This document shows, in pieces, positions 54,377 to 64,000 of a stretch of DNA of 64,000 nucleotides. Position 1 is the stretch's first letter. Each line of letters opens with the position of its first letter. The stretch is from Diaminobutyricimonas sp. LJ205. GTDB lineage: Bacteria > Actinomycetota > Actinomycetes > Actinomycetales > Microbacteriaceae. The DNA lies in NCBI RefSeq assembly GCF_009755725.1, contig NZ_CP046619.1, positions 62,001 to 126,000 on the forward strand, in the 5' to 3' direction. Position numbers and translations under genes: made by a program. The notes under the pieces were generated by a model that saw nothing but the letters and a program-made list of their open reading frames with translations, searched no databases and was not told the DNA's origin.

Positions 54377-55672
54377 ATGAACAGCACACCCCGTCCCGGC
54401 GACCAGACCCAGACCGCTGCCGAGCTTGAGACCCAGTGGAAGACCGATGCCCGCTGGAACGGCATCACCCGCAACTACTCGGCGGAAGATGTCATCGCCC
54501 TCCGCGGGACGGTCCGCGAGGACCGCACGCTCGCCCGCCGCGGCGCTGAGAACCTGTGGAAGTACATCCAGGAAGAGCCGTTCGTGAACGCCCTCGGCGC
54601 GCTCACCGGCAACCAGGCGGTGCAGCAGGTGCGCGCCGGGCTCAAGGCCATCTACCTCTCCGGCTGGCAGGTCGCCGCCGACGCCAACCTCTCCGGCCAG
54701 ACCTACCCCGACCAGAGCCTGTACCCGGCGAACTCGGTGCCAGCGGTCGTCCGCCGCATCAACAACGCCCTGCTGCGTGCCGACCAGATCGAGGCTGCGG
54801 AGGGCGGCGAGGTCCGTGACTGGCTGCAGCCGATCGTCGCCGATGCCGAGGCCGGCTTCGGTGGCCCGCTGAACGCCTATGAGCTGATGAGCTCGATGAT
54901 CGAGGCCGGAGCCGCCGGCGTGCACTGGGAAGACCAGCTCGCCAGCGAGAAGAAGTGCGGGCACATGGGCGGCAAGGTGCTGATCCCGACCAGCCAGCAC
55001 ATCCGCACCCTGAACGCCGCGCGTCTGGCGGCGGATGTCGCGGGAGTGCCGAGCATCATCATCGCCCGCACCGACTCGCTCGCCGCGAACCTGATCACCT
55101 CAGACGTCGATGACCGCGACAAGCCGTTCCTCACCGGGGAGCGCACCGCCGAAGGCTTCTACGAGACCAATCCGGGCATCGACACCGTGATGAGCCGCGG
55201 ACTGGCGTACGCGCCGTACGCCGACCTGATCTGGGTCGAGAGCGCCGAGCCCGACATCGAGCTCGCCCGTACCTTCGCCGAGGCCATCCACAAGGAGTTC
55301 CCCGGCAAGAAGCTCGCCTACAACTGCTCGCCGTCGTTCAATTGGAAGCGTCACCTCGACGACGACCAGATCGCCCGCTTCCAGAAGGAGCTTGCGGCGA
55401 TGGGCTATGCCTTCCAGTTCATCACCCTGGCCGGCTTCCACGCCCTGAACCACTCGATGTACACGCTGGCGCGTGACTACAAGGAGCGCCAGATGAGCGC
55501 GTACGTCGAGCTGCAGGAGGCCGAGTTCGCCTCCGAGGCCGACGGCTACACCGCCACCAAGCACCAGCGGGAGGTGGGCACCGGCTACTTCGACCGGATC
55601 GCCACCGCTCTCAACCCTGAGAGCAAGACCCTCGCCCTCGTCGGCTCCACCGAGTCCGAGCAATTCCACTAA
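54377..55672 (+). CDS. aceA: Isocitrate lyase
   Basis: Cleaves isocitrate to succinate and glyoxylate. 431 residues, typical of the bacterial 430-residue class. Catalytic loop KKCGHMGGK with Cys194, GGP near [12 protein letters not shown], and AEDSIA-like [25 protein letters not shown] in outline. Start ATG 54377 with GGAG upstream. First gene of the bypass; aceB follows after a stem-loop, so the two may be a weakly coupled unit. Confidence 0.97.
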   Translation: MNSTPRPGDQTQTAAELETQWKTDARWNGITRNYSAEDVIALRGTVREDRTLARRGAENLWKYIQEEPFVNALGALTGNQAVQQVRAGLKAIYLSGWQVAADANLSGQTYPDQSLYPANSVPAVVRRINNALLRADQIEAAEGGEVRDWLQPIVADAEAGFGGPLNAYELMSSMIEAGAAGVHWEDQLASEKKCGHMGGKVLIPTSQHIRTLNAARLAADVAGVPSIIIARTDSLAANLITSDVDDRDKPFLTGERTAEGFYETNPGIDTVMSRGLAYAPYADLIWVESAEPDIELARTFAEAIHKEFPGKKLAYNCSPSFNWKRHLDDDQIARFQKELAAMGYAFQFITLAGFHALNHSMYTLARDYKERQMSAYVELQEAEFASEADGYTATKHQREVGTGYFDRIATALNPESKTLALVGSTESEQFH

Positions 55673-55683
55673 GCCACACCCGT

Positions 55684-55724
55684 TGGCCCGGGAGCGCGCG
55701 ACGCAGTCGCCCGCCCCCGGGCCA
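55684..55724. terminator. Intergenic hairpin between aceA and aceB
   Basis: TGGCCCGGG (55684-55692) and CCCGGGCCA (55716-55724) form a perfect 9-bp stem with a 23-base loop that includes CGCGACGCAGTCGC. It lies between the aceA stop and the aceB ribosome site and may terminate or attenuate read-through into aceB, or protect the aceA message 3' end. Confidence 0.65.
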
Positions 55725-55748
55725 CCGAAACTTTGAAAGGCCACGATC

Positions 55749-57371
<1,623 letters not shown>

Positions 57372-57386
57372 CCATCGCCCCATCCC

Positions 57387-57444
57387 TGAGTTAGCCGAAA
57401 ATGCTAGTCCTGCCACCGCGGGACTAGCATTTTCGGCTAACTCA
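57387..57444. terminator. 24-bp perfect palindrome with 10-base loop after aceB
   Basis: Arms 57387-57410 and 57421-57444 are perfect reverse complements, separated by TGCCACCGCG. The arm contains GTTAGCCGAAAATGC. Lying between the convergent ends of aceB and the AsnC gene it should terminate both. The stem is not GC-rich but is unusually long, and might be a dispersed element rather than a plain terminator. Confidence 0.7.
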
Positions 57445-57457
57445 CGCGGAATAAGAG

Positions 57458-57895
57458 TCAGTCGTGCACGCGCTGCACCAGCCGCGACAGCACGATCGCG
57501 CTGCGGGTGTGATCAACGTTCGGAGCATTGCGCACGCGCTCCAGGGCATCTTCGAGGCTCGGGATGTCGCGGCTCCTGATGTGCACGATGGCGTCGGCCG
57601 ACCCGGTGACCGTGCCCGCGTCGACGACCTCCGGCACTCCGCTCAGGATCCGCTTCAACTCCTCCGGCGCCACGGTGCCGCGGCAGAACAGTTCGACGTA
57701 AGCCTCAACCTGTAATCCCTCGACCGCCGGGTCCACCTGAATCGTGAACGCACGGATCACCCCGTCAGCCACCAAGCGGTCCACCCGGCGTTTCACTGCA
57801 GAGGCCGACAGCCCGACGGCATCCCCGATATCGCCGTAGCCGGCACGGGAGTTCTGGCGGAGCAGAGCGATGATGCCGTGATCGAGGTTGTCCAT
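57458..57895 (-). CDS. Lrp/AsnC-family regulator
   Basis: 145 residues from ATG 57895; the frame upstream to 58054 is uncommon in composition and crosses the divergent promoter. HTH in LDHGIIALLRQNSRAGYGDIGDAVGLSASAVKRRVDRL, outlined as IGDAVGLSASAVKRRV, and RAM domain EAYVELFCRGTVAPEELKRIL. Divergent from the arginine-dihydrolase-like gene and ornithine aminotransferase, likely controlling them with an amino acid as effector (inference). Confidence 0.92.
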   Translation of the reverse strand: MDNLDHGIIALLRQNSRAGYGDIGDAVGLSASAVKRRVDRLVADGVIRAFTIQVDPAVEGLQVEAYVELFCRGTVAPEELKRILSGVPEVVDAGTVTGSADAIVHIRSRDIPSLEDALERVRNAPNVDHTRSAIVLSRLVQRVHD

Positions 57896-57998
57896 CCGCA
57901 CAGCATATGGAGATTTATTGCACTGAGGGAAGTGAATGCAGCGATTTCGTGCGCAAACTCGGCGAAAACTTGCGAGATCTGCGTGTGAGGATGTACGC

Positions 57999-58835
57999 AT
58001 GACCATCACTCGCCCGGCTGCGTCTGTGCCCGAACGCGCCGCCACGAAGCGCACTGTGCTGATGTGCCGACCAACCTACTTCACGGTCGTCTACAGCATC
58101 AACCCGTGGATGTTCCCGCAGAACCCGACCAATACCGAGCGGGCCGTCGAGCAGTGGCAGTCGCTCTATGACACCTACATCGGCCTCGGCTACGACGTGC
58201 ACCTGATCGACCCGATCAAGGGGCTGCCCGACATGGTCTACGCCGCCAACGGTGGCTTCGTGATCGACAACATCGCCTACGGCGCGAGCTTCACCTACCC
58301 GGAGCGCCAGCCCGAGGGTCCCGCCTACATGGACTGGTTCCGCGCCAACGACTTCGATGTGCGCGAGCCCGAGAACGTCAACGAGGGCGAGGGCGACTTC
58401 CTGCTGGTCGGTGACACGATCCTCGCCGGCACCGGCTTCCGCAGCGCCTCGAACAGCCACGAGGAGATCGCCGAGATCTTCGGCCGCGAGGTCCTCACCC
58501 TGAAGCTGATCAACCCGAGCTTCTACCACCTGGACACCGCCATCGCCGTGCTGGATGACACCAACATCGCCTACCTGGAGAGCGCGTTCGACGAGGCATC
58601 CCTCGCCATCCTGCGCGAGCGCTACCCGGAGGCCGTCCTCGTCAGCGAGGAAGACGCCACCGTGCTCGGCCTGAACAGCTTCAGCGACGGCTACAACGTC
58701 GTGATCGCCTCACGGGCCACCGGCTTTGAACGACAGCTGCGGGAGCGCGGCTACAACCCCATCGGCGTCGACCTGTCCGAGCTGCTGCTCGGCGGCGGCG
58801 GCGTCAAGTGCTGCACCCTGGAGCTGAGACGATGA
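57999..58835 (+). CDS. Guanidine-modifying (GME) enzyme: arginine dihydrolase- or dimethylargininase-like
   Basis: 278 residues from ATG 57999 with GAGG upstream. GME fold: LMCRPTYFTVVYSINPWM (23-40) at the N-terminus, GLPDMVYAANGG (75-86), His177 in SFYHLDTAIAVLDD and nucleophile Cys271/272 in GGGGVKCCTLEL. Usually annotated as dimethylargininase. The N-terminal pattern is nearer to the catalytic domain of cyanobacterial arginine dihydrolase (ArgZ/AgrE), which makes ornithine directly, and the gene is translationally coupled (ATGA) to ornithine aminotransferase. Arginine to ornithine is therefore plausible, but a citrulline product is not excluded. Confidence 0.75.
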   Translation: MTITRPAASVPERAATKRTVLMCRPTYFTVVYSINPWMFPQNPTNTERAVEQWQSLYDTYIGLGYDVHLIDPIKGLPDMVYAANGGFVIDNIAYGASFTYPERQPEGPAYMDWFRANDFDVREPENVNEGEGDFLLVGDTILAGTGFRSASNSHEEIAEIFGREVLTLKLINPSFYHLDTAIAVLDDTNIAYLESAFDEASLAILRERYPEAVLVSEEDATVLGLNSFSDGYNVVIASRATGFERQLRERGYNPIGVDLSELLLGGGGVKCCTLELRR

Positions 58836-60109
58836 CGAACGCCAACTCCCCGTTGATCGACCAAGTGGCTGCGCACACCCCGCAGGTCGAGCCTGTCGAG
58901 ACCATCACCACCGACGCGATCGCCCGCGAAGAGGCGCACACCGCGCACAACTACCACCCGCTGCCGGTGGTGGTTGCCAGCGGTGAGGGCGCCTGGGTGA
59001 CGGATGTCGAGGGCAAGCGTTACCTCGACTGCCTCGCCGCGTACTCGGCGGTCAACTTCGGTCACGGGCATCCGGTGCTGGTGGATGCCGCCAAACGGCA
59101 GCTCGAGCGGATCACGCTGACCAGCCGGGCCTTCCACAACGACCAGCTCGGCCCGTTCGTGACCGCGCTTGCCGCGCTCGCCGGCAAGGACATGGTGCTG
59201 CCGATGAACACCGGCGCAGAGGCGGTCGAATCGGCCATCAAGGTGGCGCGCGCCTGGGGCTACCGGGTCAAGAGCGTCGAGCACGACAAGGCCTCGATCA
59301 TCGTCGCCAACGGCAACTTCCACGGCCGCACCACGACGATCATCAGCTTCTCCGACGACGCCGACGCGCGGGGTGACTTCGGTCCGTACACGCCGGGCTT
59401 CATCAACGTCCCGTATGGGGATCTCGCCGCCATCGAGGCCGCGATCGACGAGAACACCGTCGCGGTGCTGCTCGAACCGATCCAGGGTGAGGCGGGCGTC
59501 CTGATTCCGCCGGCCGACTACCTGCCTGCGGTGCGTGAGCTGACCACCCGCAACAATGTGCTGTTCATCGCCGATGAGATCCAGTCCGGACTCGGTCGCA
59601 CCGGCGCCACCTTCCAGTGCGACAACGTCGGTGTCGTGCCAGATCTGTACCTGCTCGGCAAGGCGCTGGGCGGCGGCATCGTCCCGGTCTCCGCGGTTGT
59701 CGGCAACAAGGACGTGCTCGGCGTGCTCCGCCCTGGCGAGCATGGCTCCACCTTCGGCGGCAACCCGCTGGCGGCCGCGGTCGGCCTCGCGGTCGTGAAG
59801 CTGCTGGAAACCGGCGAGTACCAGACGCGGGCCAAGACGCTCGAACGGCAGCTCGCCGAAGGGCTGCAGCGACTCGTCGGCCGCGGCGTGCTCGACGTGC
59901 GGGTGATCGGACTGTGGGCCGGAATCGACATCGACCCGAAGCTTGCCACCGGCCGGAAGGTCGCCGAATTGCTCATGCAGCGCGGGGTGCTCGCCAAGGA
60001 CACGCACGGCTCCACCGTGCGGCTGGCGCCGCCGCTCGTAGTGACCGCGGACGACCTCGAGTTCGCGCTCGAGCAGCTGGAGGCGGTGCTCACGGAGCTG
60101 GGCGTCTGA
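58832..60109 (+). CDS. rocD: Ornithine aminotransferase
   Basis: Converts ornithine and 2-oxoglutarate to glutamate semialdehyde and glutamate. 425 residues, class III PLP aminotransferase: NYHPLPVVVASGEGAWVTDVEGKRYLDCLAAYSAVNFGH (outline) is the OAT N-terminus, MNTGAEAVESAIK binds PLP phosphate, PLP-lysine K277 in LGKALGGGIVPVSA, TFGGNPLAAA. GSA product can pass to glutamate through PutA at 46027. ATGA overlap with the GME enzyme. Confidence 0.93.
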   Translation: MTNANSPLIDQVAAHTPQVEPVETITTDAIAREEAHTAHNYHPLPVVVASGEGAWVTDVEGKRYLDCLAAYSAVNFGHGHPVLVDAAKRQLERITLTSRAFHNDQLGPFVTALAALAGKDMVLPMNTGAEAVESAIKVARAWGYRVKSVEHDKASIIVANGNFHGRTTTIISFSDDADARGDFGPYTPGFINVPYGDLAAIEAAIDENTVAVLLEPIQGEAGVLIPPADYLPAVRELTTRNNVLFIADEIQSGLGRTGATFQCDNVGVVPDLYLLGKALGGGIVPVSAVVGNKDVLGVLRPGEHGSTFGGNPLAAAVGLAVVKLLETGEYQTRAKTLERQLAEGLQRLVGRGVLDVRVIGLWAGIDIDPKLATGRKVAELLMQRGVLAKDTHGSTVRLAPPLVVTADDLEFALEQLEAVLTELGV

Positions 60110-60141
60110 CTCCAGTTCAGAGAAAGTGTTGGTGCGGCGGG

Positions 60142-60160
60142 GAAAGTTAGCCTAACCTAA
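60142..60160. promoter_or_regulatory. DtxR/IdeR-type iron box
   Basis: The 19-mer GAAAGTTAGCCTAACCTAA matches the consensus TTAGGTTAGSCTAACCTAA at 16 positions, with a perfect right half. It lies 37 bases before the start codon of the ferric iron binding protein, so iron-loaded DtxR/IdeR should repress the operon. Confidence 0.8.
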
Positions 60161-60196
60161 CTTCGGTCCTGTTAGTCGAACCCCCCCCGGAGTCCC

Positions 60197-61240
60197 ATGC
60201 GCACCATCGCTCGCCTTGCCGTCGTCGTCGCCGGCACCCTCGTCCTCGCCGGCTGCGCAAGCGGCCAGGCATCCGGGACCTCCGACGACACCGAGACGGC
60301 CACCAGCGACGGAGCGTTCACTCTGTACTCGGGTCGGGATGAGGCCCTGATCCAGCCGTTGATCGACAAGTTCGAGCAGCAGAGCGGGATCGAGGTCGAG
60401 GTCCGCTACGGCAACACCGCCGAGCTCGGTGCACTGCTGCTGGAAGAGGGCGACCGCACGCCTGCCCACGTCTTCCTTTCGCAGGATGCCGGCGCACTCG
60501 GTGCGCTCAGCGAGGCGGGCCTGTTCACCACCCTGCCGGCCGAGATCGCCGACGCGGTACCCGCCGGGTTCACGTCGACTGACGACAGCTGGGTCGGAGT
60601 CACCGGCCGTGCCCGAGTGATCGTCTACGACGGTCAGAAGCTCACGGCCGACGATGTTCCCTCGAGCGTGGACGCCTTCACCGACCCGGAATGGTCGGGC
60701 CGGTTCGGCATTGCCCCGAGCAACGCCAGCTTCCAGGCCTTCGTCACCGCCTATCGTGTGCTCAATGGCGAGGAGGCAGCCGACGCCTGGGTTGAGGGCG
60801 TCGCCGCGAACAACCCACAGATCTTCGACAACAACCGCGCCGTGCTCGCCGCCGTCGATGAGGGCGTCGTCGAAGCCGGCTTGCTCAACCACTACTACTG
60901 GTTCGCCCAGGCCGCCGAGACCGGCGCCGACAACATGCGCGCCCAGCTGTCCTACCCTGAGGCCGGAGACCCGGGCTCGATCGTGAATGTCACCGGTGCG
61001 GGGATCCTCAGCACTGGGGCTGTGGATGCTGACGCGCTGGAGTTCGTGCAGTACCTGGTGTCCGAGGAAGCCCAGCAGTACTTCGTGGACGAGACTTTCG
61101 AGTACCCGCTGGTCGAGGGCGTTGACGCACCCGATGGGCTGCCCGCCCTCGACTCCCTCGTGAACCCCGAGCTCGACCTGTCTGACCTCGAGTCGCTGTC
61201 AGTGACCCAGGAGCTGCTGGCCAAGCACGGCCTCATCTGA
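60197..61240 (+). CDS. fbpA: Ferric iron ABC transporter substrate-binding lipoprotein (FbpA/FutA-like)
   Basis: 347 residues. Lipobox LVLAGC (Cys20), then SBP_bac_6-like fold: FTLYSGRDEALIQPLIDKFEQQSGIEVEVRYG (outline), PSNASFQAFVTAYRVLNGEE and the iron-ligand tyrosine pair Y233/Y234 in LNHYYWF. Captures Fe(III) outside the membrane for the permease and ATPase downstream. Controlled by the iron box at 60142-60160. Confidence 0.92.
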   Translation: MRTIARLAVVVAGTLVLAGCASGQASGTSDDTETATSDGAFTLYSGRDEALIQPLIDKFEQQSGIEVEVRYGNTAELGALLLEEGDRTPAHVFLSQDAGALGALSEAGLFTTLPAEIADAVPAGFTSTDDSWVGVTGRARVIVYDGQKLTADDVPSSVDAFTDPEWSGRFGIAPSNASFQAFVTAYRVLNGEEAADAWVEGVAANNPQIFDNNRAVLAAVDEGVVEAGLLNHYYWFAQAAETGADNMRAQLSYPEAGDPGSIVNVTGAGILSTGAVDADALEFVQYLVSEEAQQYFVDETFEYPLVEGVDAPDGLPALDSLVNPELDLSDLESLSVTQELLAKHGLI

Positions 61241-61248
61241 GGCCGGCC

Positions 61249-62808
61249 GTGACGGTCGCCCGAACCGGACACGCCCGCCCAAGGCGGGCGCGTCCGTTCG
61301 GCGCGCCCGGCTGGCTGCTCGCGCTCGCCGCGGTCAGTGCCGCCGCCGCCGCGATTCCGCTGGTCTACCTGGTGGTCCGAACCACGGATGCTGGAATCCC
61401 CGAGCTGCTCGCCACGCTGCTGCGCGGCCGCGTTCTGCAGCTGACCATCAACTCGGTGCTGCTCGCCCTCGCGGTGACTGCTGCCTGCCTGGTGCTCGGC
61501 ACCATCGTGGCCTGGGTGCTCACCCGGGTGCGGATGCCGTCGCCGAAGTTCTGGCTGCTGGTCGCGGCGCTGCCGCTTGCGGTGCCCTCCTACCTGGCCG
61601 CGTACGGTTGGCTGGTTGCCATCCCGTCGATGAACGGATTCTTCGCCAGTTGGCTGGTGATGACCGCGGTGTGCACGCCGTACGTGATCCTTCCGGTCGC
61701 CGCAGCGCTCCGCGGGGCATCCGGCGATCTGGAGGCCGTCGCCCGAACCCTGGGTCGCTCACCACTGTCGGCGTTCTGGGCGGCAACCTGGCCGCAGGTG
61801 CGTCCCGCTGCGATCGCCGGCGCACTGCTGGTGTGCCTGTACACGCTGTCCGACTTCGGGGCGGTGTCCATGCTGCGCTTCCAGACGCTGACCTGGGGCA
61901 TCAACGCCGCCTACAACGCGAGTTTCGACCGCAACCAGGCGGCGCAGCTGGCACTCGTGCTGGTGGTGCTTGCGCTCGTCGTGGTGACCGGCGAACGACG
62001 GGCACGCGGCCACGTTCCGCGCCCGGCGGCACACACCGTGCCTCCGCGCCGAGCCGCCCGGCGCTGGTTTGCGCCGCTTGCCGCCCTCGTGCTCGCGTCG
62101 CCCGTTGCCGGTGTGCTGGTGCCGGTCGCCGGGCTGCTCAGCAGGCTCGTCGAGGCGGAAACCATTCGCGACATCGATGTACCCCGGCTTCTCGCCGCCA
62201 TCGGGGCGACCCTCGGGCTCGCGCTCGCCGGGGCGCTCGCCGCGGTCGTACTGGCCCTGCCGATCGCCGCTCTCGCCGCCCGCTACCGCGGCCGACTGGT
62301 GAACCTGATCGAGTCGGTCGGCTTCCTCGGCAACGCATTGCCCGGGATCGTCGTCGGGCTTTCACTGGTCTTCTTCGCACTCGCGGCGGTGCCCGTGCTC
62401 TACCAAACCGTGGTGGTGCTGGTGTTCGCCTACGCAGTGCTGTTCATGCCGAAGGCGATCGGATCGGCCAGGAGCGGCATTGCCTCGGTACCGGCCGGCC
62501 TGATCGATGTCTCGCGGTCGCTCGGGCTGTCCCCGTTGGCTACCTGGTGGAAGGTGACCGCGCGGCTGGCGTTGCCGAGCATCGGGGTCGGCGCCCTGCT
62601 GGTGGCCATCTCGGTCATGAAAGAATTGCCCGCGACGCTGCTGCTGCGGCCGACCGGGATTTCGACGCTCGCCACCGAACTCTGGAACCGCACCGCGGTC
62701 TTCGAGTACGGCGCTGCAGCACCCTATGCCGCCGCACTCGTGCTGCTGGCTGCGGTTCCCGCGGTGGTGCTGTCGGGCATCCGCGGTGTCGCGAAGGAGG
62801 AGCTGTGA
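61249..62808 (+). CDS. fbpB: Ferric iron ABC transporter permease (FbpB-like, fused double permease)
   Basis: 519 residues, about 12 membrane spans as two BPD permease modules in one chain. EAA loops RGASGDLEAVARTLGRSPLSAFWAATWPQVRPA (outline) and LIDVSRSLGLSPLATWWKVTARLALPS (outline) are the two ATPase contacts. GTG start eight bases after fbpA. The stop overlaps the fbpC GTG (GTGA). Confidence 0.93.
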   Translation: MTVARTGHARPRRARPFGAPGWLLALAAVSAAAAAIPLVYLVVRTTDAGIPELLATLLRGRVLQLTINSVLLALAVTAACLVLGTIVAWVLTRVRMPSPKFWLLVAALPLAVPSYLAAYGWLVAIPSMNGFFASWLVMTAVCTPYVILPVAAALRGASGDLEAVARTLGRSPLSAFWAATWPQVRPAAIAGALLVCLYTLSDFGAVSMLRFQTLTWGINAAYNASFDRNQAAQLALVLVVLALVVVTGERRARGHVPRPAAHTVPPRRAARRWFAPLAALVLASPVAGVLVPVAGLLSRLVEAETIRDIDVPRLLAAIGATLGLALAGALAAVVLALPIAALAARYRGRLVNLIESVGFLGNALPGIVVGLSLVFFALAAVPVLYQTVVVLVFAYAVLFMPKAIGSARSGIASVPAGLIDVSRSLGLSPLATWWKVTARLALPSIGVGALLVAISVMKELPATLLLRPTGISTLATELWNRTAVFEYGAAAPYAAALVLLAAVPAVVLSGIRGVAKEEL

Positions 62809-63863
62809 GCTGGGTCACGATCGACGGCCTGCGCGTCGGCTACGGCAGCGCCCCGGTGCTCGTCGATGTCGGTCTGCAGATTCCGCGCGGCTCCCTCGTC
62901 GCGGTGCTCGGCCCGAGCGGCTGCGGCAAGACCACCATGCTGCGCGCGATCGCGGGCCTGCTGCCGACCACCGGCGGAAGCATCCGCGTCGGTGACAAAC
63001 TGCTCTCCGGCCCCGGCAAGCAACTCGCCCCGGAGAAGCGCGGCATCGGCTGGGTGCCACAGGATGCCTCATTGTTCCCGCACCTGACCGTCGGCGAGAA
63101 CATCGGCTTCGGGCTTGCCCGCGGGGGCGGACGCTCCGCCCGCATCACGGAACTCGCCGCGCTCGTCGGCCTCGGCGACTACCTCGACCGGGCTCCATCG
63201 CAGCTCTCCGGCGGACAGGCGCAGCGCGTCTCGCTCGCCCGGGCGCTCGCTCCGCGCCCGGATCTGGTGCTGCTCGACGAACCGTTCGCCGCGCTCGACC
63301 CGCTGTTGCGCACCTCGCTGCGCGCCGAGGTCGCCGAACTGTTGCGCCTTCAACAGTCGACCAGCCTGCTGGTGACCCATGACCAGGAAGAGGCGCTCTC
63401 CCTCGCCGACCATGTCGCCGTGATGATGGCCGGTCGGATCGTCCAGTGGGGGACACCGGTCGAGGTGTACGAGCGGCCGGCGACCACCTGGGTGGCGCGC
63501 TTCGTCGGCGACACCGTCGAACTGGACGGACGCTGGTCGGCCGGGTCCGTTGACACGGCACTCGGACTTCTCGAGGCCGACCCTGTTGGGGGCGTGGTGC
63601 CCGGCGAGGGAGACTCGGTGCGCGTGGTGCTCCGTCCGGAGTGGCTCGAGCTGGCGGCATCCGGAACCGATGCGGTCGTCTCGGCGATCGCCTATGCGGG
63701 CCATGACGCGCTCGTCAGCCTTGTCCTCGACTCCGGGGTGATGGTTCGGGCGCGGATCGCGGCGCCGAAGCTGCCCGAGCGCAGCGACCGGGTACGGGTC
63801 GCGGTTTCGCATCGGGCGCTGGTATACCCGCACGCGTCCGCCGTGGTGCCGACGGCCGTCTGA
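62805..63863 (+). CDS. fbpC: Ferric iron ABC transporter ATPase (FbpC-like)
   Basis: 352 residues. Walker A GPSGCGKTT, signature LSGGQAQRVSLARAL, Walker B LVLLDEPFAALD, H-loop VTHDQEEA, then a TOBE-type C-terminal regulatory domain (VVPGEGDSVRVVLRPEWLEL). Energises Fe(III) import. GTG start coupled to fbpB. An ORF in another frame from 61608 is only an extension upstream. Confidence 0.94.
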   Translation: MSWVTIDGLRVGYGSAPVLVDVGLQIPRGSLVAVLGPSGCGKTTMLRAIAGLLPTTGGSIRVGDKLLSGPGKQLAPEKRGIGWVPQDASLFPHLTVGENIGFGLARGGGRSARITELAALVGLGDYLDRAPSQLSGGQAQRVSLARALAPRPDLVLLDEPFAALDPLLRTSLRAEVAELLRLQQSTSLLVTHDQEEALSLADHVAVMMAGRIVQWGTPVEVYERPATTWVARFVGDTVELDGRWSAGSVDTALGLLEADPVGGVVPGEGDSVRVVLRPEWLELAASGTDAVVSAIAYAGHDALVSLVLDSGVMVRARIAAPKLPERSDRVRVAVSHRALVYPHASAVVPTAV

Positions 63864-63899
63864 TCGACCCGCGGATCGACGCCGCGATACGCTGAATCC

Positions 63900-64000
63900 G
63901 TGCCCCAGCTCCCAGATGACCTGCTCAATCGCCTGCGCGAGCGGGCCCCCGGCTACGACCGCGACAACCGATTCTTCGACGAGGACCTCGCCGAGCTGAA
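63900..64000 (+). CDS. Acyl-CoA dehydrogenase, N-terminal fragment cut by window edge
   Basis: From GTG 63900 the frame is open to the end (33 codons). PDDLLNRLRERAPGYDRDNRFFDEDLAEL resembles the N-termini of actinobacterial acyl-CoA dehydrogenases (outline LLNRLRERAPGYDRDN). The rest lies outside the window, so the assignment is tentative. Confidence 0.5.
   Translation, partial: MPQLPDDLLNRLRERAPGYDRDNRFFDEDLAEL

Noticed and set aside
61608-62804. Upstream extension of the fbpC frame across fbpB
   Set aside because: The extension is arginine-rich out-of-frame translation of the permease; the GTG at 62805 gives the standard ATPase N-terminus.

Overview
The window is chromosomal DNA from a high-GC actinomycete, most probably a member of the Microbacteriaceae. 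The basis is GC-rich coding on both strands, many GTG starts with GTGA/ATGA overlaps, an actinobacterial coproporphyrin-type ferrochelatase with C-terminal iron-sulfur cysteines, a RamB-type regulator next to isocitrate lyase, a DtxR/IdeR-type iron box, and a PutA without the DNA-binding domain seen in enterics. This is inferred from gene content only. I saw no rRNA, tRNA, prophage, transposase or CRISPR array.

Layout. (1) 1-5092: the distal half of a heme operon, hemH/cpfC (5' end outside the window), hemC, hemD, hemB, hemL, all overlapping. (2) 5111-17262: a sugar-acid/tetrose catabolic island. It has a DUF1537 acid-sugar kinase divergent from an operon of FadR-type regulator, LtnD-like dehydrogenase and aldo/keto reductase. 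A second rightward operon encodes a TIM-barrel isomerase/decarboxylase, a 3-hydroxyacyl-CoA-dehydrogenase-fold enzyme, an SDR, a 33-residue membrane peptide and an ACS-type MFS porter. A leftward operon encodes L-erythrulose kinase, two tetrulose-phosphate isomerases and a GntR regulator. An identical palindrome lies before the second and third operons and probably ties them into one regulon feeding erythrose 4-phosphate. (3) 17263-21307: panD, pfkA, trhO and an AlkA-like glycosylase, separated by long palindromes.

(4) 21413-40474: a second accessory catabolic island, mostly leftward. It combines a complete Dpp/Opp-type ABC importer with three amidohydrolases, an amidase, an HGGYW alpha/beta hydrolase, a two-domain extradiol dioxygenase, a cytosolic gamma-glutamyltransferase-like enzyme, a Rid protein lacking the usual arginine, a GntR regulator, a TSUP exporter and an MFS porter. 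The substrate is unknown. The set suggests import and stepwise hydrolysis of an amide-linked compound that carries or yields a catechol-like ring.

(5) 40609-54245: housekeeping and small stress-type genes, including a FAD-oxidase remnant, a MarR/FMN-reductase pair, a LysR-PutA pair, a YtrA-type GntR with a membrane partner, a MORN protein and a small alarmone synthetase. (6) 52773-60109: two-carbon and arginine metabolism, with ramB-like regulator, aceA and aceB (glyoxylate bypass), then an AsnC regulator, an arginine-dihydrolase/dimethylargininase-like enzyme and ornithine aminotransferase, whose product can pass to glutamate through PutA. (7) 60142-63863: an iron-box-controlled ferric iron ABC importer, followed by the start of an acyl-CoA dehydrogenase cut by the window edge.
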